A stretch of DNA of 64,000 bases from Chryseobacterium vrystaatense (GTDB taxonomy: Bacteria > Bacteroidota > Bacteroidia > Flavobacteriales > Weeksellaceae), in contig NZ_JPRI01000001.1 of assembly GCF_000737765.1 (NCBI RefSeq), forward strand, positions 124,001-188,000, in the 5' to 3' direction. Below the pieces are notes generated by a model. That model was not told the DNA's origin. It worked only from the letters and a program-made list of their open reading frames with translations, and ran no database searches. Both the position numbers and the translations under genes were made by a program. Below are positions 27,132 to 35,798 of this stretch, in pieces. Position 1 is the first letter of the stretch. Each line of letters opens with the position of its first letter.

Positions 27132-28454
27132 TTATAAAATTCCCCGCGCTTTTATCTCAAGATATTTATTGATAACGTCAATATTCAAGTTTTCAGGTAG
27201 AGTATATACGGTATAAATCCCGTACTTTCTGAGTTCCTGAATGATCAGTTTCTTTTCAAACTCGAATTTTTCGGCAACGATCTCATCATAGATCTCCTGC
27301 ATATTTTCAGGGTTCTTGTGAATCAGGGTCTGCAATTCTGAATTTTTAAAAAATATGACAACCAACAGGTGGTTTTTGGCAATTCCACGGAGGTATTTCA
27401 GCTGTCTGTTCAACCCGTCAAGGGTTTCAAAATTGGTAAAAAGCAGAACAAGACTTCGTTGATTCAGAGAATATTTCACATCCTGATACAAGCGGTTAAA
27501 GTCACTTTCAAAAAAATCAGTTTTAATATTGTATAAAGCTTCTGAGATCTTTTTCAGCTGTCCGGATTTGTTTTCAGCTGCGATTTTATTCTCAGTCTTT
27601 TTGGAAAAGGTCATCATTCCTGCCCGATCACCCTTTTTCAGAATAATATGTGACAAAGCCATTGCAGCATTAATGGAATAATCAAGAAGACTCAATCCAT
27701 TAAAAGGCATTTTCATGGTTCGTCCTTTATCAATGAGAATGAAAATCCTTTGTGATTTTTCATCCTGAAACTGATTCACCATCAACCGATTTGTTTTGGA
27801 TGTGGCTTTCCAGTTGATTGTTCTTATATCGTCTCCGGGAACATAGTCTTTGATCTGCTCAAATTCCATCGTATGTCCCAGCTTTCTTATCTTTTTTATT
27901 CCGCCCATCATAAATTCACTTTGCAACGCCATCAGTTCATATTTTCTGAGGTGCACAAATGACGGATAAGCAGGCAGCATCGCATCTTTTTGAAAAGTAA
28001 ACCTTTTTGACACAAATCCCAATGGTGAAGATGCATACACATTCAGATTACCAAAGCTGTACTCTCCTCTTTCTTTAGGTTCAAGGCTATACTGGAAATA
28101 GGTATTCCTACCTGGTTCTATATTTTTTGTAATTAAAAAATCTCTTTTCTGGAACTGAAACGGAATTTCATCAATGATCTTTGTACTGATCTTAAAACTG
28201 TAGTTATTTTTAATATCAATCTTTACAAAATTTTCATCGCCGTTGGATAGTTTTTCCGGAAGTATCCTTTGAGCAAGCACCGCATTTTTTTGATTAAACA
28301 GTAAAAGATAATCTACCATTGCTGCAAGAAAACAAATAATCAGTACTATGTGAGCTGCCCACATCAGAAACGGAAAGAAAAAAGCAAGGACATACAATAT
28401 CCCCACTCCAATGAGTGAAAAGAAAAATCGTGTATTGATGTATAGGTTTTTCAT
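27132..28454 (-). CDS. DUF58 domain protein, membrane-anchored partner of MoxR
   Basis: A 440-residue protein with two N-terminal membrane segments (about 8-25 and 30-50), then a DUF58 region with the diagnostic EFEQIKDYVPGDDIRTINWK (about 206-225) and a vWA-like C-part (IFILIDKGRTMKMP with a DxGxT variant of the MIDAS motif). DUF58 proteins are encoded next to MoxR AAA+ ATPases across bacteria and are thought to be their clients or partners. I start at ATG 28454 (MKNLYINTRFFF), since the 25 upstream codons precede a normal membrane-protein start and fall in repeat-like intergenic sequence. It is the sixth gene of the operon. Confidence 0.93.
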   Translation of the reverse strand: MKNLYINTRFFFSLIGVGILYVLAFFFPFLMWAAHIVLIICFLAAMVDYLLLFNQKNAVLAQRILPEKLSNGDENFVKIDIKNNYSFKISTKIIDEIPFQFQKRDFLITKNIEPGRNTYFQYSLEPKERGEYSFGNLNVYASSPLGFVSKRFTFQKDAMLPAYPSFVHLRKYELMALQSEFMMGGIKKIRKLGHTMEFEQIKDYVPGDDIRTINWKATSKTNRLMVNQFQDEKSQRIFILIDKGRTMKMPFNGLSLLDYSINAAMALSHIILKKGDRAGMMTFSKKTENKIAAENKSGQLKKISEALYNIKTDFFESDFNRLYQDVKYSLNQRSLVLLFTNFETLDGLNRQLKYLRGIAKNHLLVVIFFKNSELQTLIHKNPENMQEIYDEIVAEKFEFEKKLIIQELRKYGIYTVYTLPENLNIDVINKYLEIKARGIL

Positions 28455-28574
28455 TTTTTTGATCGCGGGTAGCAGGTTGTTGGTGGGACTTACTGTAGAG
28501 AGTTTATTAAACCGTTCAGCATTTTTCACATTTCGATAATGCCCTGATTTATTTCTATAACCATAGTCTTCTAC

Positions 28575-29606
28575 CTATCTTGGAATCTCTATTCCCTCTA
28601 AAATCTGACGTATAATCTCATCTGCAGTTAAACCTTCCATTTCCCGTTCCGGAGAAACGATTACTCTGTGTCTTAATACAGCGTAACTTGCTTCTTTGAT
28701 ATCTTCAGGAGTTACAAAGTCCCGTCCTCTCATAGCGGCAAATGCTTTGGAAGCCGTAAGCAAAGCCAGAGAAGCTCTTGGAGAAGCGCCAAGATACAAG
28801 AATTGGTTTTCTCGTGTATTGACGATAATTTTAGCAATGTATTCCATCAGCTGCGATTCAACGATGATCTCTTTAACGAGATTCTGGTAACTTTTCAGCT
28901 GTTCGGCAGTAATGACACGGTTTACACCTTCCGTTTTATCCTCTTTTCTACTCTCATGCTGGTTTCTGATAATCGCAATCTCCTGCTCGAGATTAGGGTA
29001 TCCTACATTGATTTTGAACAGAAAACGGTCTAGCTGTGCTTCAGGGAGCCTGTATGTTCCTTCGTGTTCAATAGGGTTTTGTGTCGCAACAACCAGAAAT
29101 GGTTCATCCATAACATAACGGATCCCATCCATGGTGATTTGTCTTTCTTCCATTACTTCAAATAAAGCGGCCTGAGTTTTAGCCGGTGATCTGTTGATCT
29201 CATCAATTAATATAAAGCTGGAAAAAATGGGTCCTTTTTTAAATTCAAATTCAGAGTTTTTTACACTGAAAACTGAAGTTCCCAAAATATCTGAAGGCAT
29301 AAGATCCGGCGTAAACTGAATTCTGCTGAAACCCACATCCATCGTTTTTGCCAAAAGCTTTGCCGTGATGGTCTTCGCAACTCCCGGAACCCCTTCTATC
29401 AATACATGTCCGTTTGATAAAAGCGCAGCAATAAGATGCTCGATCATGCTTTCCTGCCCTACGATTACTTTGGCGATTTCAGCTTTTACTTTTTCCAAGC
29501 TGGCACGAAGCTCGATCATATCAATTCTCGACTGAAACTGATCTTCTTTTTTATTTAAATTAATAGAACTTTGATTTTCTACATTCTGGTTTTCAAGGTT
29601 TTCCAT
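28575..29606 (-). CDS. MoxR-family AAA+ ATPase
   Basis: A 343-residue AAA+ ATPase. Walker A is GVPGVAKT (72-79), Walker B FILIDEIN (131-138), sensor 1 VVATQNPIEHEGTYRLPEAQ (about 170-189), and the arginine finger and sensor 2 region SPRASLALLTASKAFA. MoxR proteins are chaperone-like ATPases that help assemble or activate protein complexes, usually with vWA/DUF58 partners. The acidic, Gln-rich first 25 residues are a variable extension. It is followed by the DUF58 gene (120-bp gap) and preceded by DUF4350 (131-bp gap). These two gaps are the widest in the operon, so internal promoters are possible. Confidence 0.96.
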   Translation of the reverse strand: MENLENQNVENQSSINLNKKEDQFQSRIDMIELRASLEKVKAEIAKVIVGQESMIEHLIAALLSNGHVLIEGVPGVAKTITAKLLAKTMDVGFSRIQFTPDLMPSDILGTSVFSVKNSEFEFKKGPIFSSFILIDEINRSPAKTQAALFEVMEERQITMDGIRYVMDEPFLVVATQNPIEHEGTYRLPEAQLDRFLFKINVGYPNLEQEIAIIRNQHESRKEDKTEGVNRVITAEQLKSYQNLVKEIIVESQLMEYIAKIIVNTRENQFLYLGASPRASLALLTASKAFAAMRGRDFVTPEDIKEASYAVLRHRVIVSPEREMEGLTADEIIRQILEGIEIPR

Positions 29607-29737
29607 AATTATATGTTTTTTGGTCTAGCAATCTAACGGTTTAATAATGCAGTGATTTTATCTTTCTCCGATAATTTGGCCTGCGTCATATCTTCCTTTT
29701 ATTGGTACATTATTAAGTAAATAGATTGTTTCATTGT

Positions 29738-30895
29738 TTATTTCAGTATTTCATCAAGAAGCTTGTTCATTCTGGTAAGGTCCTCCTTCATCACATTTCC
29801 ATATGGATCCTGACCTTTTCGGATCAGAATGATAGCTTCGTTGATCATTTCCATTGTTTTCCCGGTCTTTAAATGAAGTTTTTTCACAAATTCTTCATCC
29901 AGATTTTGGGTATCAATCAAAAGATCCATTCTTACTTTATTCAGAAAATATTGGGCTTTCTTAGCCATCATATCATGAAAATCTCCTTCCTGAAGATAAA
30001 GATTTCCAATGCTTTTTACAAAGTCAACTGAGGTATTTCTCAGAGGTTCTTCAACAGGCACTATTCGCTGCTTTCGTTTTGCGTTAAAGAAAATAAACAG
30101 GACAAGACCTCCCAAAAGTACCCACCATGCATATTTCAACGCGGGATTGGAAAGTACAAACCTCATGAAGAAACGCGAAACTTTAGTGTCATTTTCTACA
30201 AACCAGATCGTTTCTCTATCCTGAAGATATGAAAAAACATCCTGAGCATATTCTACATTTCCCGGTTTCAACAAATAATAGTTAGTCAGGAAAAGCGGTT
30301 CACTATGAACATAAATCGTTCCTTTCCCAAACTTGGTCTTAATAAAATTGACCTGGTCAGTATTGTCTTTCTCTACTGTCTTTCCCAAAACTTCCACTTT
30401 AGGTTTGATATAGGAAAATCCTCTGCCAGACGGAAACTTATCTAATTTAATAAAATCATTCTGGTATACTTTGTCTGTAAGTTTCAGTACATTTTCTTCA
30501 GCGAAAGATATATCTGAACTATAGAATCCAATGCTATCTGAAATATCTTTGGGTACATTGCTCACTAGGATCATAGCATCCGAACCGTCTGATACCTGAT
30601 CCATAATTTTTTTCCAGGACTCTTTATCAAGGTCTTTTTCAATAACAATGATATTGTGTGCTTCCTTTTTTCGCTCGCTGTAATAGTCGTAAGGTGTTTG
30701 TTCTATTTTTTTAAGATTATTCTTAAACAGACTTTTTGCTTCATTACCAAAAACAAACAGGCCAAAGGGAGATTTTTCGTTGATATTAAAATTCTTACGC
30801 CAGTTTGTTGTTTCCTTTTTGTTGACTTCAAGCAATGCCAGAATAACCATCACAACGATGAATATCACAGCATATATTTTGAAGGTTTTTTTCAT
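29738..30895 (-). CDS. DUF4350 domain membrane protein
   Basis: A 385-residue protein with an N-terminal membrane anchor (IYAVIFIVVMVILALLEV, about 7-24), an extracytoplasmic or cytoplasmic alpha/beta region (about 35-240) of DUF4350 type that looks related to glutamine-amidotransferase-like folds but lacks a catalytic triad (NIVVIEKDL, DAMILVSNVP, GKGTIYVHSEPLFL), a second membrane segment near 256-272 (AWWVLLGGLVLFIFF) and a helical cytoplasmic tail. Its start is 15 bp past the DUF4129 stop. It is a standard member of MoxR neighbourhoods in Bacteroidota. Its biochemical role is unknown. Confidence 0.88.
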   Translation of the reverse strand: MKKTFKIYAVIFIVVMVILALLEVNKKETTNWRKNFNINEKSPFGLFVFGNEAKSLFKNNLKKIEQTPYDYYSERKKEAHNIIVIEKDLDKESWKKIMDQVSDGSDAMILVSNVPKDISDSIGFYSSDISFAEENVLKLTDKVYQNDFIKLDKFPSGRGFSYIKPKVEVLGKTVEKDNTDQVNFIKTKFGKGTIYVHSEPLFLTNYYLLKPGNVEYAQDVFSYLQDRETIWFVENDTKVSRFFMRFVLSNPALKYAWWVLLGGLVLFIFFNAKRKQRIVPVEEPLRNTSVDFVKSIGNLYLQEGDFHDMMAKKAQYFLNKVRMDLLIDTQNLDEEFVKKLHLKTGKTMEMINEAIILIRKGQDPYGNVMKEDLTRMNKLLDEILK

Positions 30896-30909
30896 GTTAA
30901 ATGATTTAA

Positions 30910-31707
30910 TTAAATTTTAAATGCCTGGTACTGACTTTTGAATTTCAAATAGTTCTGTTCATCAATATTGAACTCTCCATACCAAACATAATCGAAAATA
31001 TAGGACAAGCCGGCAAATTCGTTTTTCAGGTCAATATTCTTTAATTCTGCGGCATAATCTTTATTGGTCTTTTCAGGGTTCCAGTTGATTTGCTTTTTAT
31101 CACTCAGTTTTTTCAAAATAAACAGAAACTGGTAACGTACTGCTGAACGGTAATCTCCTTCCCTTTCAAATTTTGCAATGCTTTCAGGAAAGTTGATCTC
31201 ATGAATATTTTCGTGAAGTTCTTCTGCATTGATATTTACTTTTTTATTTTTCTTACCGAAAAAAAGATTTCCATCTTTCCCCATGAGAAATTTAATAATA
31301 AAATAAAGAAGAAATCCTACCAGAATAATAGCGAACAGGCGGATAAGAATTGTCGTGATTTTGGCGGAGTTTGTAAAAACCGTTTCTCCAAAAATACTCT
31401 GAAGGATTTTATCTATTCTCCTCATCAGTTTCTGGAAAAAAGATTCTCTGGGTTTGGAAACGGAATAATCAAATTCATTTCCTTTATATCGGGACTGAAG
31501 GTTTTCTTTGAACTTTTTAGGATACACCCTGTTTTCTGAAACAGGTTTCAGGATCAACACAGAGTCTGCACGCAGCATATTCCGGTAATGCCCCGTTCCT
31601 AAAGAATCTGCCAAATAATCTTCTAACGTTGCACTCCCATCGTTATCCTGTGCATAAACAGGACAAATTGAGAAAAAGATCAGCAGAAAAAGAAGGAATT
31701 TATTCAT
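30910..31707 (-). CDS. DUF4129 domain membrane protein
   Basis: A 265-residue protein with a signal peptide (MNKFLLFLLIFFSICPVYAQ), a short extracytoplasmic part, one membrane segment (IRLFAIILVGFLLYFIIKFL, about 118-137) and a C-terminal DUF4129 region (YRSAVRYQFLFILKKLSDK, NKDYAAEL, VWYGEF near 243-248). DUF4129 is found at the C-terminus of transglutaminase-like membrane proteins such as TgpA and alone in MoxR operons. ATG 31707 is chosen over the ATG three codons upstream because it begins the signal peptide directly. It overlaps the preceding gene by 8 bp, showing tight coupling. Confidence 0.88.
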   Translation of the reverse strand: MNKFLLFLLIFFSICPVYAQDNDGSATLEDYLADSLGTGHYRNMLRADSVLILKPVSENRVYPKKFKENLQSRYKGNEFDYSVSKPRESFFQKLMRRIDKILQSIFGETVFTNSAKITTILIRLFAIILVGFLLYFIIKFLMGKDGNLFFGKKNKKVNINAEELHENIHEINFPESIAKFEREGDYRSAVRYQFLFILKKLSDKKQINWNPEKTNKDYAAELKNIDLKNEFAGLSYIFDYVWYGEFNIDEQNYLKFKSQYQAFKI

Positions 31708-32662
31708 TACTACCAATCGTTTCTATTTCTTCAAGTTCAACTTTCTGATGCAGATCCGTTCTGCTATCGTAATACATCAATCCGGCATTGATATACATCA
31801 GATTGGAAAGTATTAATGAAGCCAGTATGGAAACTCCATAAAATACAAAGAAAAGAATTCCCAAGGCTCCGGTGAAAGGGTTCTCTTCAAAATTCCCGTC
31901 AGGAGCAGATGTAAGAATTGATCCGTACATAAATATCATCGGGACGAAAGTAAATACCGATGTAACCATATACATAATTATGAACATGATGATGGATGCT
32001 CCCCAATATTTCCAATACGGAGATTTTTCATTTCCATTTGCGTATGAAAACTGGGATCTTATGGAATAGCTTAAACTCTCTATAAAACCTCTCTTCGTAT
32101 TAAAATAATCATACATCAGAAATGCCGATACATTAAATGCAGTAGGATATACAAGTAATATGAGGAAAAACCCAATAATAATAAGCAGCAGCAAATAGGA
32201 AAAACCTAAGACAATCATAGTTATCGGAAGTAGGATGAACAGCATTCCGATGCACATCTTGAAAATCCTTCCTGCATTTCTTTTAAAATCATCCAGAATC
32301 TCATCTGTTTTGACCTTTTGAGCTCCTTCAGCGATCCGTTTCATATAAAAAACAGGATACAGGTAGTTGACAATTGCCAAGAGTACGAATAGAAGAAAGA
32401 CGAGTATTCCCGCCACAATCAGCATTCCTGCATTTTCCGAAAAATATCTTTCGAAATAATAACTTTCTCCACTAACGTTGGAACCAACCAGCTGACCGAA
32501 GATTTCTCTAAAGCCAAAAACAACTACGGCAAGTGTTAAAATTAATAACAGCCCGTTGATCAGGATATAATTTTTAAAATAATTTCTTCCATATAATTTG
32601 AAAAATTGAAAGCTGTCACTAATGAAAGCTCCAAATTCTCTTTTTTTATAAAACTGCATCAT
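31700..32662 (-). CDS. Polytopic membrane protein of the MoxR cluster
   Basis: A 320-residue integral membrane protein with about five to six hydrophobic segments (near 33-52, 80-105, 136-160, 160-180, 218-245 and 263-290). The N-terminal cytoplasmic stretch FISDSFQFFKLYGRNYF resembles that of other permease-like proteins in these neighbourhoods. No domain is recognised with confidence; DUF4013-like or glycerophosphodiester-type membrane helices are conceivable. It overlaps the SpoIIM-like gene by 17 bp and the DUF4129 gene by 8 bp, which ties it firmly to the operon. The role is likely to be in the same membrane complex, by inference from context only. Confidence 0.85.
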   Translation of the reverse strand: MMQFYKKREFGAFISDSFQFFKLYGRNYFKNYILINGLLLILTLAVVVFGFREIFGQLVGSNVSGESYYFERYFSENAGMLIVAGILVFLLFVLLAIVNYLYPVFYMKRIAEGAQKVKTDEILDDFKRNAGRIFKMCIGMLFILLPITMIVLGFSYLLLLIIIGFFLILLVYPTAFNVSAFLMYDYFNTKRGFIESLSYSIRSQFSYANGNEKSPYWKYWGASIIMFIIMYMVTSVFTFVPMIFMYGSILTSAPDGNFEENPFTGALGILFFVFYGVSILASLILSNLMYINAGLMYYDSRTDLHQKVELEEIETIGSNE

Positions 32663-33629
32663 TAGTGTGATTATTAATTTTTTTATAAACTATTGAAGGA
32701 TAAACAAAATAGTAAAATCCTATAATGACCAGTGAACTGATTATTATCGCTAAATTGACCACCAGCGGCATTTTCAAAGCATGTCTTGTGACATAACCTT
32801 CAATAATCCCGGCACATATCGTAAACGGAATGGTACTGAGAAAAATCTTAAAAGAATCTTTGAAACCTCTTTTAAAGGAATTAAATCTCGAAAAAGTTCT
32901 CGGAAAAAGGATACTTGTTCCTAAAATCAGACCACACATTGCTTCTACAACCATCGCAAAGATTTCAAAAACACCGTGAAGCCAGATTCCTCTTGCACTG
33001 TCTTTCAACGCCCCATAATCATAGAAAAAATACTGGAATGAACCAAGCATTACGCTGTTGGAAAGAAGGGCAAATAAAGTTCCTATACCACCTGTGATTC
33101 CATAAATATATAATTTTGCTCCCACTCCGATATTATTGAAAATAATACCAATGGTACTTCCCCAGGTAGAACCACTTTGGTAAACACCTACAGCATTCCC
33201 TTTTTTAATGTTTTCTATGGTTTCATTTACATAATCTTCACCAAGAATGATATTGGCAAAGTCTTTATCATAAGCTCCGGAAAGCACTCCTATTGAGGTA
33301 AAGAGAATAAAGAAAAGAAATGCATACAAAAGATATCTCCTGTATTGATATACCAAAAGAGGAACTTCTGTTCTGAAGAAATAGGTCAGCCTGTTCTCCT
33401 CTACTCTTTTGGTTTTGTAAATTTTTTGAAATATCTGAGAGGAGAGATGATTCAGATATATCGTAGTATTACTTTTAGGATAATAAGTCTGTGCAAATGA
33501 AAGATCATTGATCAGATTAATATACAACGAAGACAGGTCATCAGGATTTTTTTTTATTTTACCTTGAATAACCTGTTCAATTCCCAACCATTTTTCTTTA
33601 TTTTGTTTAATGAAATAAACTTCTCTCAT
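32646..33629 (-). CDS. SpoIIM-like (stage II sporulation protein M) membrane protein
   Basis: A 327-residue membrane protein of the SpoIIM/DUF95 family. It has an N-terminal cytoplasmic helical region (MREVYFIKQNKEKWLGIE), then about six membrane segments, among them LLYAFLFFILFTSIGVLSG, TLFALLSNSVMLGSFQYFF and GVFEIFAMVVEAMCGLILGTS; the H-G-x-F/x-E pattern (LHGVFEIFA) is the family's conserved core. The organism is not a spore former, and the family also occurs beside MoxR genes in many non-sporulating bacteria. I start at ATG 33629 and not at the longer frame. It is the first gene of the minus-strand operon and lies only 27 bp from the divergent RDD gene. Confidence 0.9.
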   Translation of the reverse strand: MREVYFIKQNKEKWLGIEQVIQGKIKKNPDDLSSLYINLINDLSFAQTYYPKSNTTIYLNHLSSQIFQKIYKTKRVEENRLTYFFRTEVPLLVYQYRRYLLYAFLFFILFTSIGVLSGAYDKDFANIILGEDYVNETIENIKKGNAVGVYQSGSTWGSTIGIIFNNIGVGAKLYIYGITGGIGTLFALLSNSVMLGSFQYFFYDYGALKDSARGIWLHGVFEIFAMVVEAMCGLILGTSILFPRTFSRFNSFKRGFKDSFKIFLSTIPFTICAGIIEGYVTRHALKMPLVVNLAIIISSLVIIGFYYFVYPSIVYKKINNHTNDAVL

Positions 33630-33656
33630 AATTGTAAGGCTAAAATAATAAAAAAT

Positions 33657-34403
33657 ATGTCTCAAATTGCGATAAATACCTCACAAAATGTAAATATTAA
33701 CTTTACTATTGCAAGTGTCGGGGAAAGAATGCTTGCCTTCATTATCGATCTTTTGATAAAGGTTGCTTATATAGTCATTGTATTCTATCTTTTCTTCAAC
33801 ATTTTCGATCTTGGGTATTTATTGACAGGACTGGATCAATGGTCTATCATGGCGGTTTATATAGTTCTTACCTTCCCGGTTTACATTTATCCTCTGGTTT
33901 TAGAAAGCCTCATGGAAGGGCAGACACCCGGAAAAAGACTCATGAAGATCCGGGTCGTAAAAATTGATGGCTATCAGGCAAGCTTTGGTGATTATCTTAT
34001 CCGTTGGGTTTTCAGACTCATCGACACTTCAGCTGCAGGTGTAATCGGTTTGATCTCTATGATTGTTTCCAAAAATAATCAGCGTCTGGGTGATATCGCT
34101 TCGGGTACTGCTGTAATTTCCTTAAAGAATAACATTAATATTTCCCACACCATCCTGGAAAATATCAAGATTGATTACGTTCCCTCTTTTCCTCAGGTGA
34201 TCGCCTTAAGCGATAATGATATGAGGATCATCAAAGACAATTATGTCAAGGCCATTAAAGTTGACGACAGACAAATCATCAGTAAGCTTTCTGAGAAGAT
34301 CAAAAGCATTTTAAAACTGGAAACAGATCCAAAGATGACAGAGAGACAGTTTATCAATGTAGTGATTAAGGATTATAATTATTATACAGGGAAAGATACC
34401 TGA
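33657..34403 (+). CDS. RDD family membrane protein
   Basis: A 248-residue protein with the RDD domain, three to four membrane segments (about 35-55, 65-95, 140-160). The diagnostic residues are R26 (GERMLAFIIDLLIK with the aspartate in FIIDLL) and the conserved EGQTPGKRLMKIRVV (about 95-109) and GDIASGTAVI. Residues after 170 form a soluble helical tail. ATG 33657 is preferred, since the longer frame starts inside the divergent SpoIIM-like gene. It points away from the MoxR operon but shares the 27-bp head-to-head region, and such RDD proteins recur next to SpoIIM/MoxR genes, so it probably belongs to the same system. The function of RDD proteins is unclear; transport has been suggested. Confidence 0.92.
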   Translation: MSQIAINTSQNVNINFTIASVGERMLAFIIDLLIKVAYIVIVFYLFFNIFDLGYLLTGLDQWSIMAVYIVLTFPVYIYPLVLESLMEGQTPGKRLMKIRVVKIDGYQASFGDYLIRWVFRLIDTSAAGVIGLISMIVSKNNQRLGDIASGTAVISLKNNINISHTILENIKIDYVPSFPQVIALSDNDMRIIKDNYVKAIKVDDRQIISKLSEKIKSILKLETDPKMTERQFINVVIKDYNYYTGKDT

Positions 34404-34547
34404 TCGGTTGATTTTCAATGGTTAATTTATAACTGCCTGAAAACAGGCATTAAATAAATTGAACTTAATGGGAAGCAGATTCACTATTTCTTTATTACAA
34501 TTCGCCGTCGGTGCAATTTTTGTATCTTTATTTATAAACCTTTGAAT

Positions 34548-34838
34548 ATGAAATTTGAAAACAACAAATCAGGAAACGGTGGCGTTCTTACACTGAACAA
34601 TGAAACAAAAGAAGTAGGAAGATTAACCTATACTATTTTCCCGGAAGACAGCAAGTTTATTATTTCTTTTGTTCTGGTACACCCGGAATTTGAAGGTCGC
34701 GGATTGGGAAAATATCTGGTAGAAGAAGCTATAAAGTTCGCAAGAGAAAATAATTGGAAAGTATATCCCCACTGTTCATATGCTAGAGCTGTAATGACCA
34801 GAATGAATGATGTAGAAGATATTTTTCTAAAGAATTAA
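34548..34838 (+). CDS. Small GNAT-type N-acetyltransferase (Gcn5-related, YjdJ-like)
   Basis: A 96-residue mini-GNAT domain. The acetyl-CoA pyrophosphate loop is seen in VHPEFEGRGLGKYLVEEAI (about 46-64), followed by the alpha-helix and WKVYPHCSYARA, which is the typical end of the YjdJ/NATD1 subgroup. These small GNATs lack the N-terminal helices of larger enzymes. The substrate is unknown. I start at ATG 34548; a TTG two codons earlier would also keep the frame. Its last 12 bp overlap the end of the convergent glycosyltransferase gene. Confidence 0.9.
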   Translation: MKFENNKSGNGGVLTLNNETKEVGRLTYTIFPEDSKFIISFVLVHPEFEGRGLGKYLVEEAIKFARENNWKVYPHCSYARAVMTRMNDVEDIFLKN

Positions 34839-35798
34839 AACCTCATTCACCAAGATGTCCTCAATATCATTAGGATAATCTACTTTTAAGTGCTGGTCTG
34901 AAGCTACCCATTCCATAATTTCCTGAAGCTTTAATACTTTAGAATTTGGAATTCCCATAAGGTCAAGAGCACTGGCATTACATTCCTGCTCATACTGGTT
35001 ATGAATAGGAATCACAAAAAGTTTTTTATCCATGAAAAGAGCTTCTGCAGGTGTTTCAAAACCAGCATTGCATAAGATTCCTTCACAGCTTTCAAAATAT
35101 TTAAGGTACTGTATCTCATCAATGGGGAAAACTTCGACGTTTTTCACTTTTACCTGTACTTTGCTGTATTTTGAAAACACTTTCCATTCAACAGGAATCT
35201 GTTTTAAAACTTTAATTATATTTTCATCTGCAAAACTGGGAAGATATACGAGATAATACCCTTTTTTATCAGGATTCAGATTTCTGATCTTCTTCCTGAT
35301 GACAGGTTTTTTGATTTGTGGATGATAATTTTCAAAGTGAAAACCAATCTTTCTTTCACTAGGTACATAATATTTCAGAATTAACTCACCAAGAAAATCT
35401 TTCCTATCTGGTTTGGGTGTTTCAGCAAAACTCATGGAAGCCTGATGACTCAATTCGATCATTGGCAGCTTTTTCAATTTACCCGCCCATCCGGTAAGAG
35501 GTTCATAATCATTAATGATCAAATCGTACTGTGAAAGTTCCAATTCTCTGACTGTTTTTGCTGCTTCAAGAAATTTATTTTCAGTAAATGTTTTACGATA
35601 GGATAAACCGCCTGTTTTATTGTAAAGCAGAGAAACGCCCCTGTATTGAAAGTTAATATCGAAATCGGCCTTTAATTGTGACTGGTGACCACTGATCAAG
35701 GTGTCGACCGAAGCATATTTTTTAAGAATAGGAATTATTTCCTGTGCTCTGGCAATATGGCCGTTCCCTGTCCCTTGAAATGCGTACAATACTTTCAT
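34827..35798 (-). CDS. Glycosyltransferase of GT28/MurG-like fold
   Basis: A 323-residue protein with two Rossmann-like halves: MKVLYAFQGTGNGHIARAQE at the N-terminus, the GNGH motif typical of the GT28-like MJ1255/VC2487 group, and ILCNAGFETPAEALFMDKKL with PIHNQYEQECNA (about 237-275) as the nucleotide-sugar site. It has no signal peptide or membrane segment. Its ATG immediately follows the stop codon of the metallophosphoesterase gene (TAAATG), so the two are translated together. A role in lipid or surface glycosylation is plausible from that pairing but is inference. Confidence 0.9.
   Translation of the reverse strand: MKVLYAFQGTGNGHIARAQEIIPILKKYASVDTLISGHQSQLKADFDINFQYRGVSLLYNKTGGLSYRKTFTENKFLEAAKTVRELELSQYDLIINDYEPLTGWAGKLKKLPMIELSHQASMSFAETPKPDRKDFLGELILKYYVPSERKIGFHFENYHPQIKKPVIRKKIRNLNPDKKGYYLVYLPSFADENIIKVLKQIPVEWKVFSKYSKVQVKVKNVEVFPIDEIQYLKYFESCEGILCNAGFETPAEALFMDKKLFVIPIHNQYEQECNASALDLMGIPNSKVLKLQEIMEWVASDQHLKVDYPNDIEDILVNEVLIL

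Noticed and set aside
34827..34838. Overlap of the GNAT and glycosyltransferase genes
   Set aside because: Only 12 bp of convergent overlap between clear genes, so no special structure is needed.
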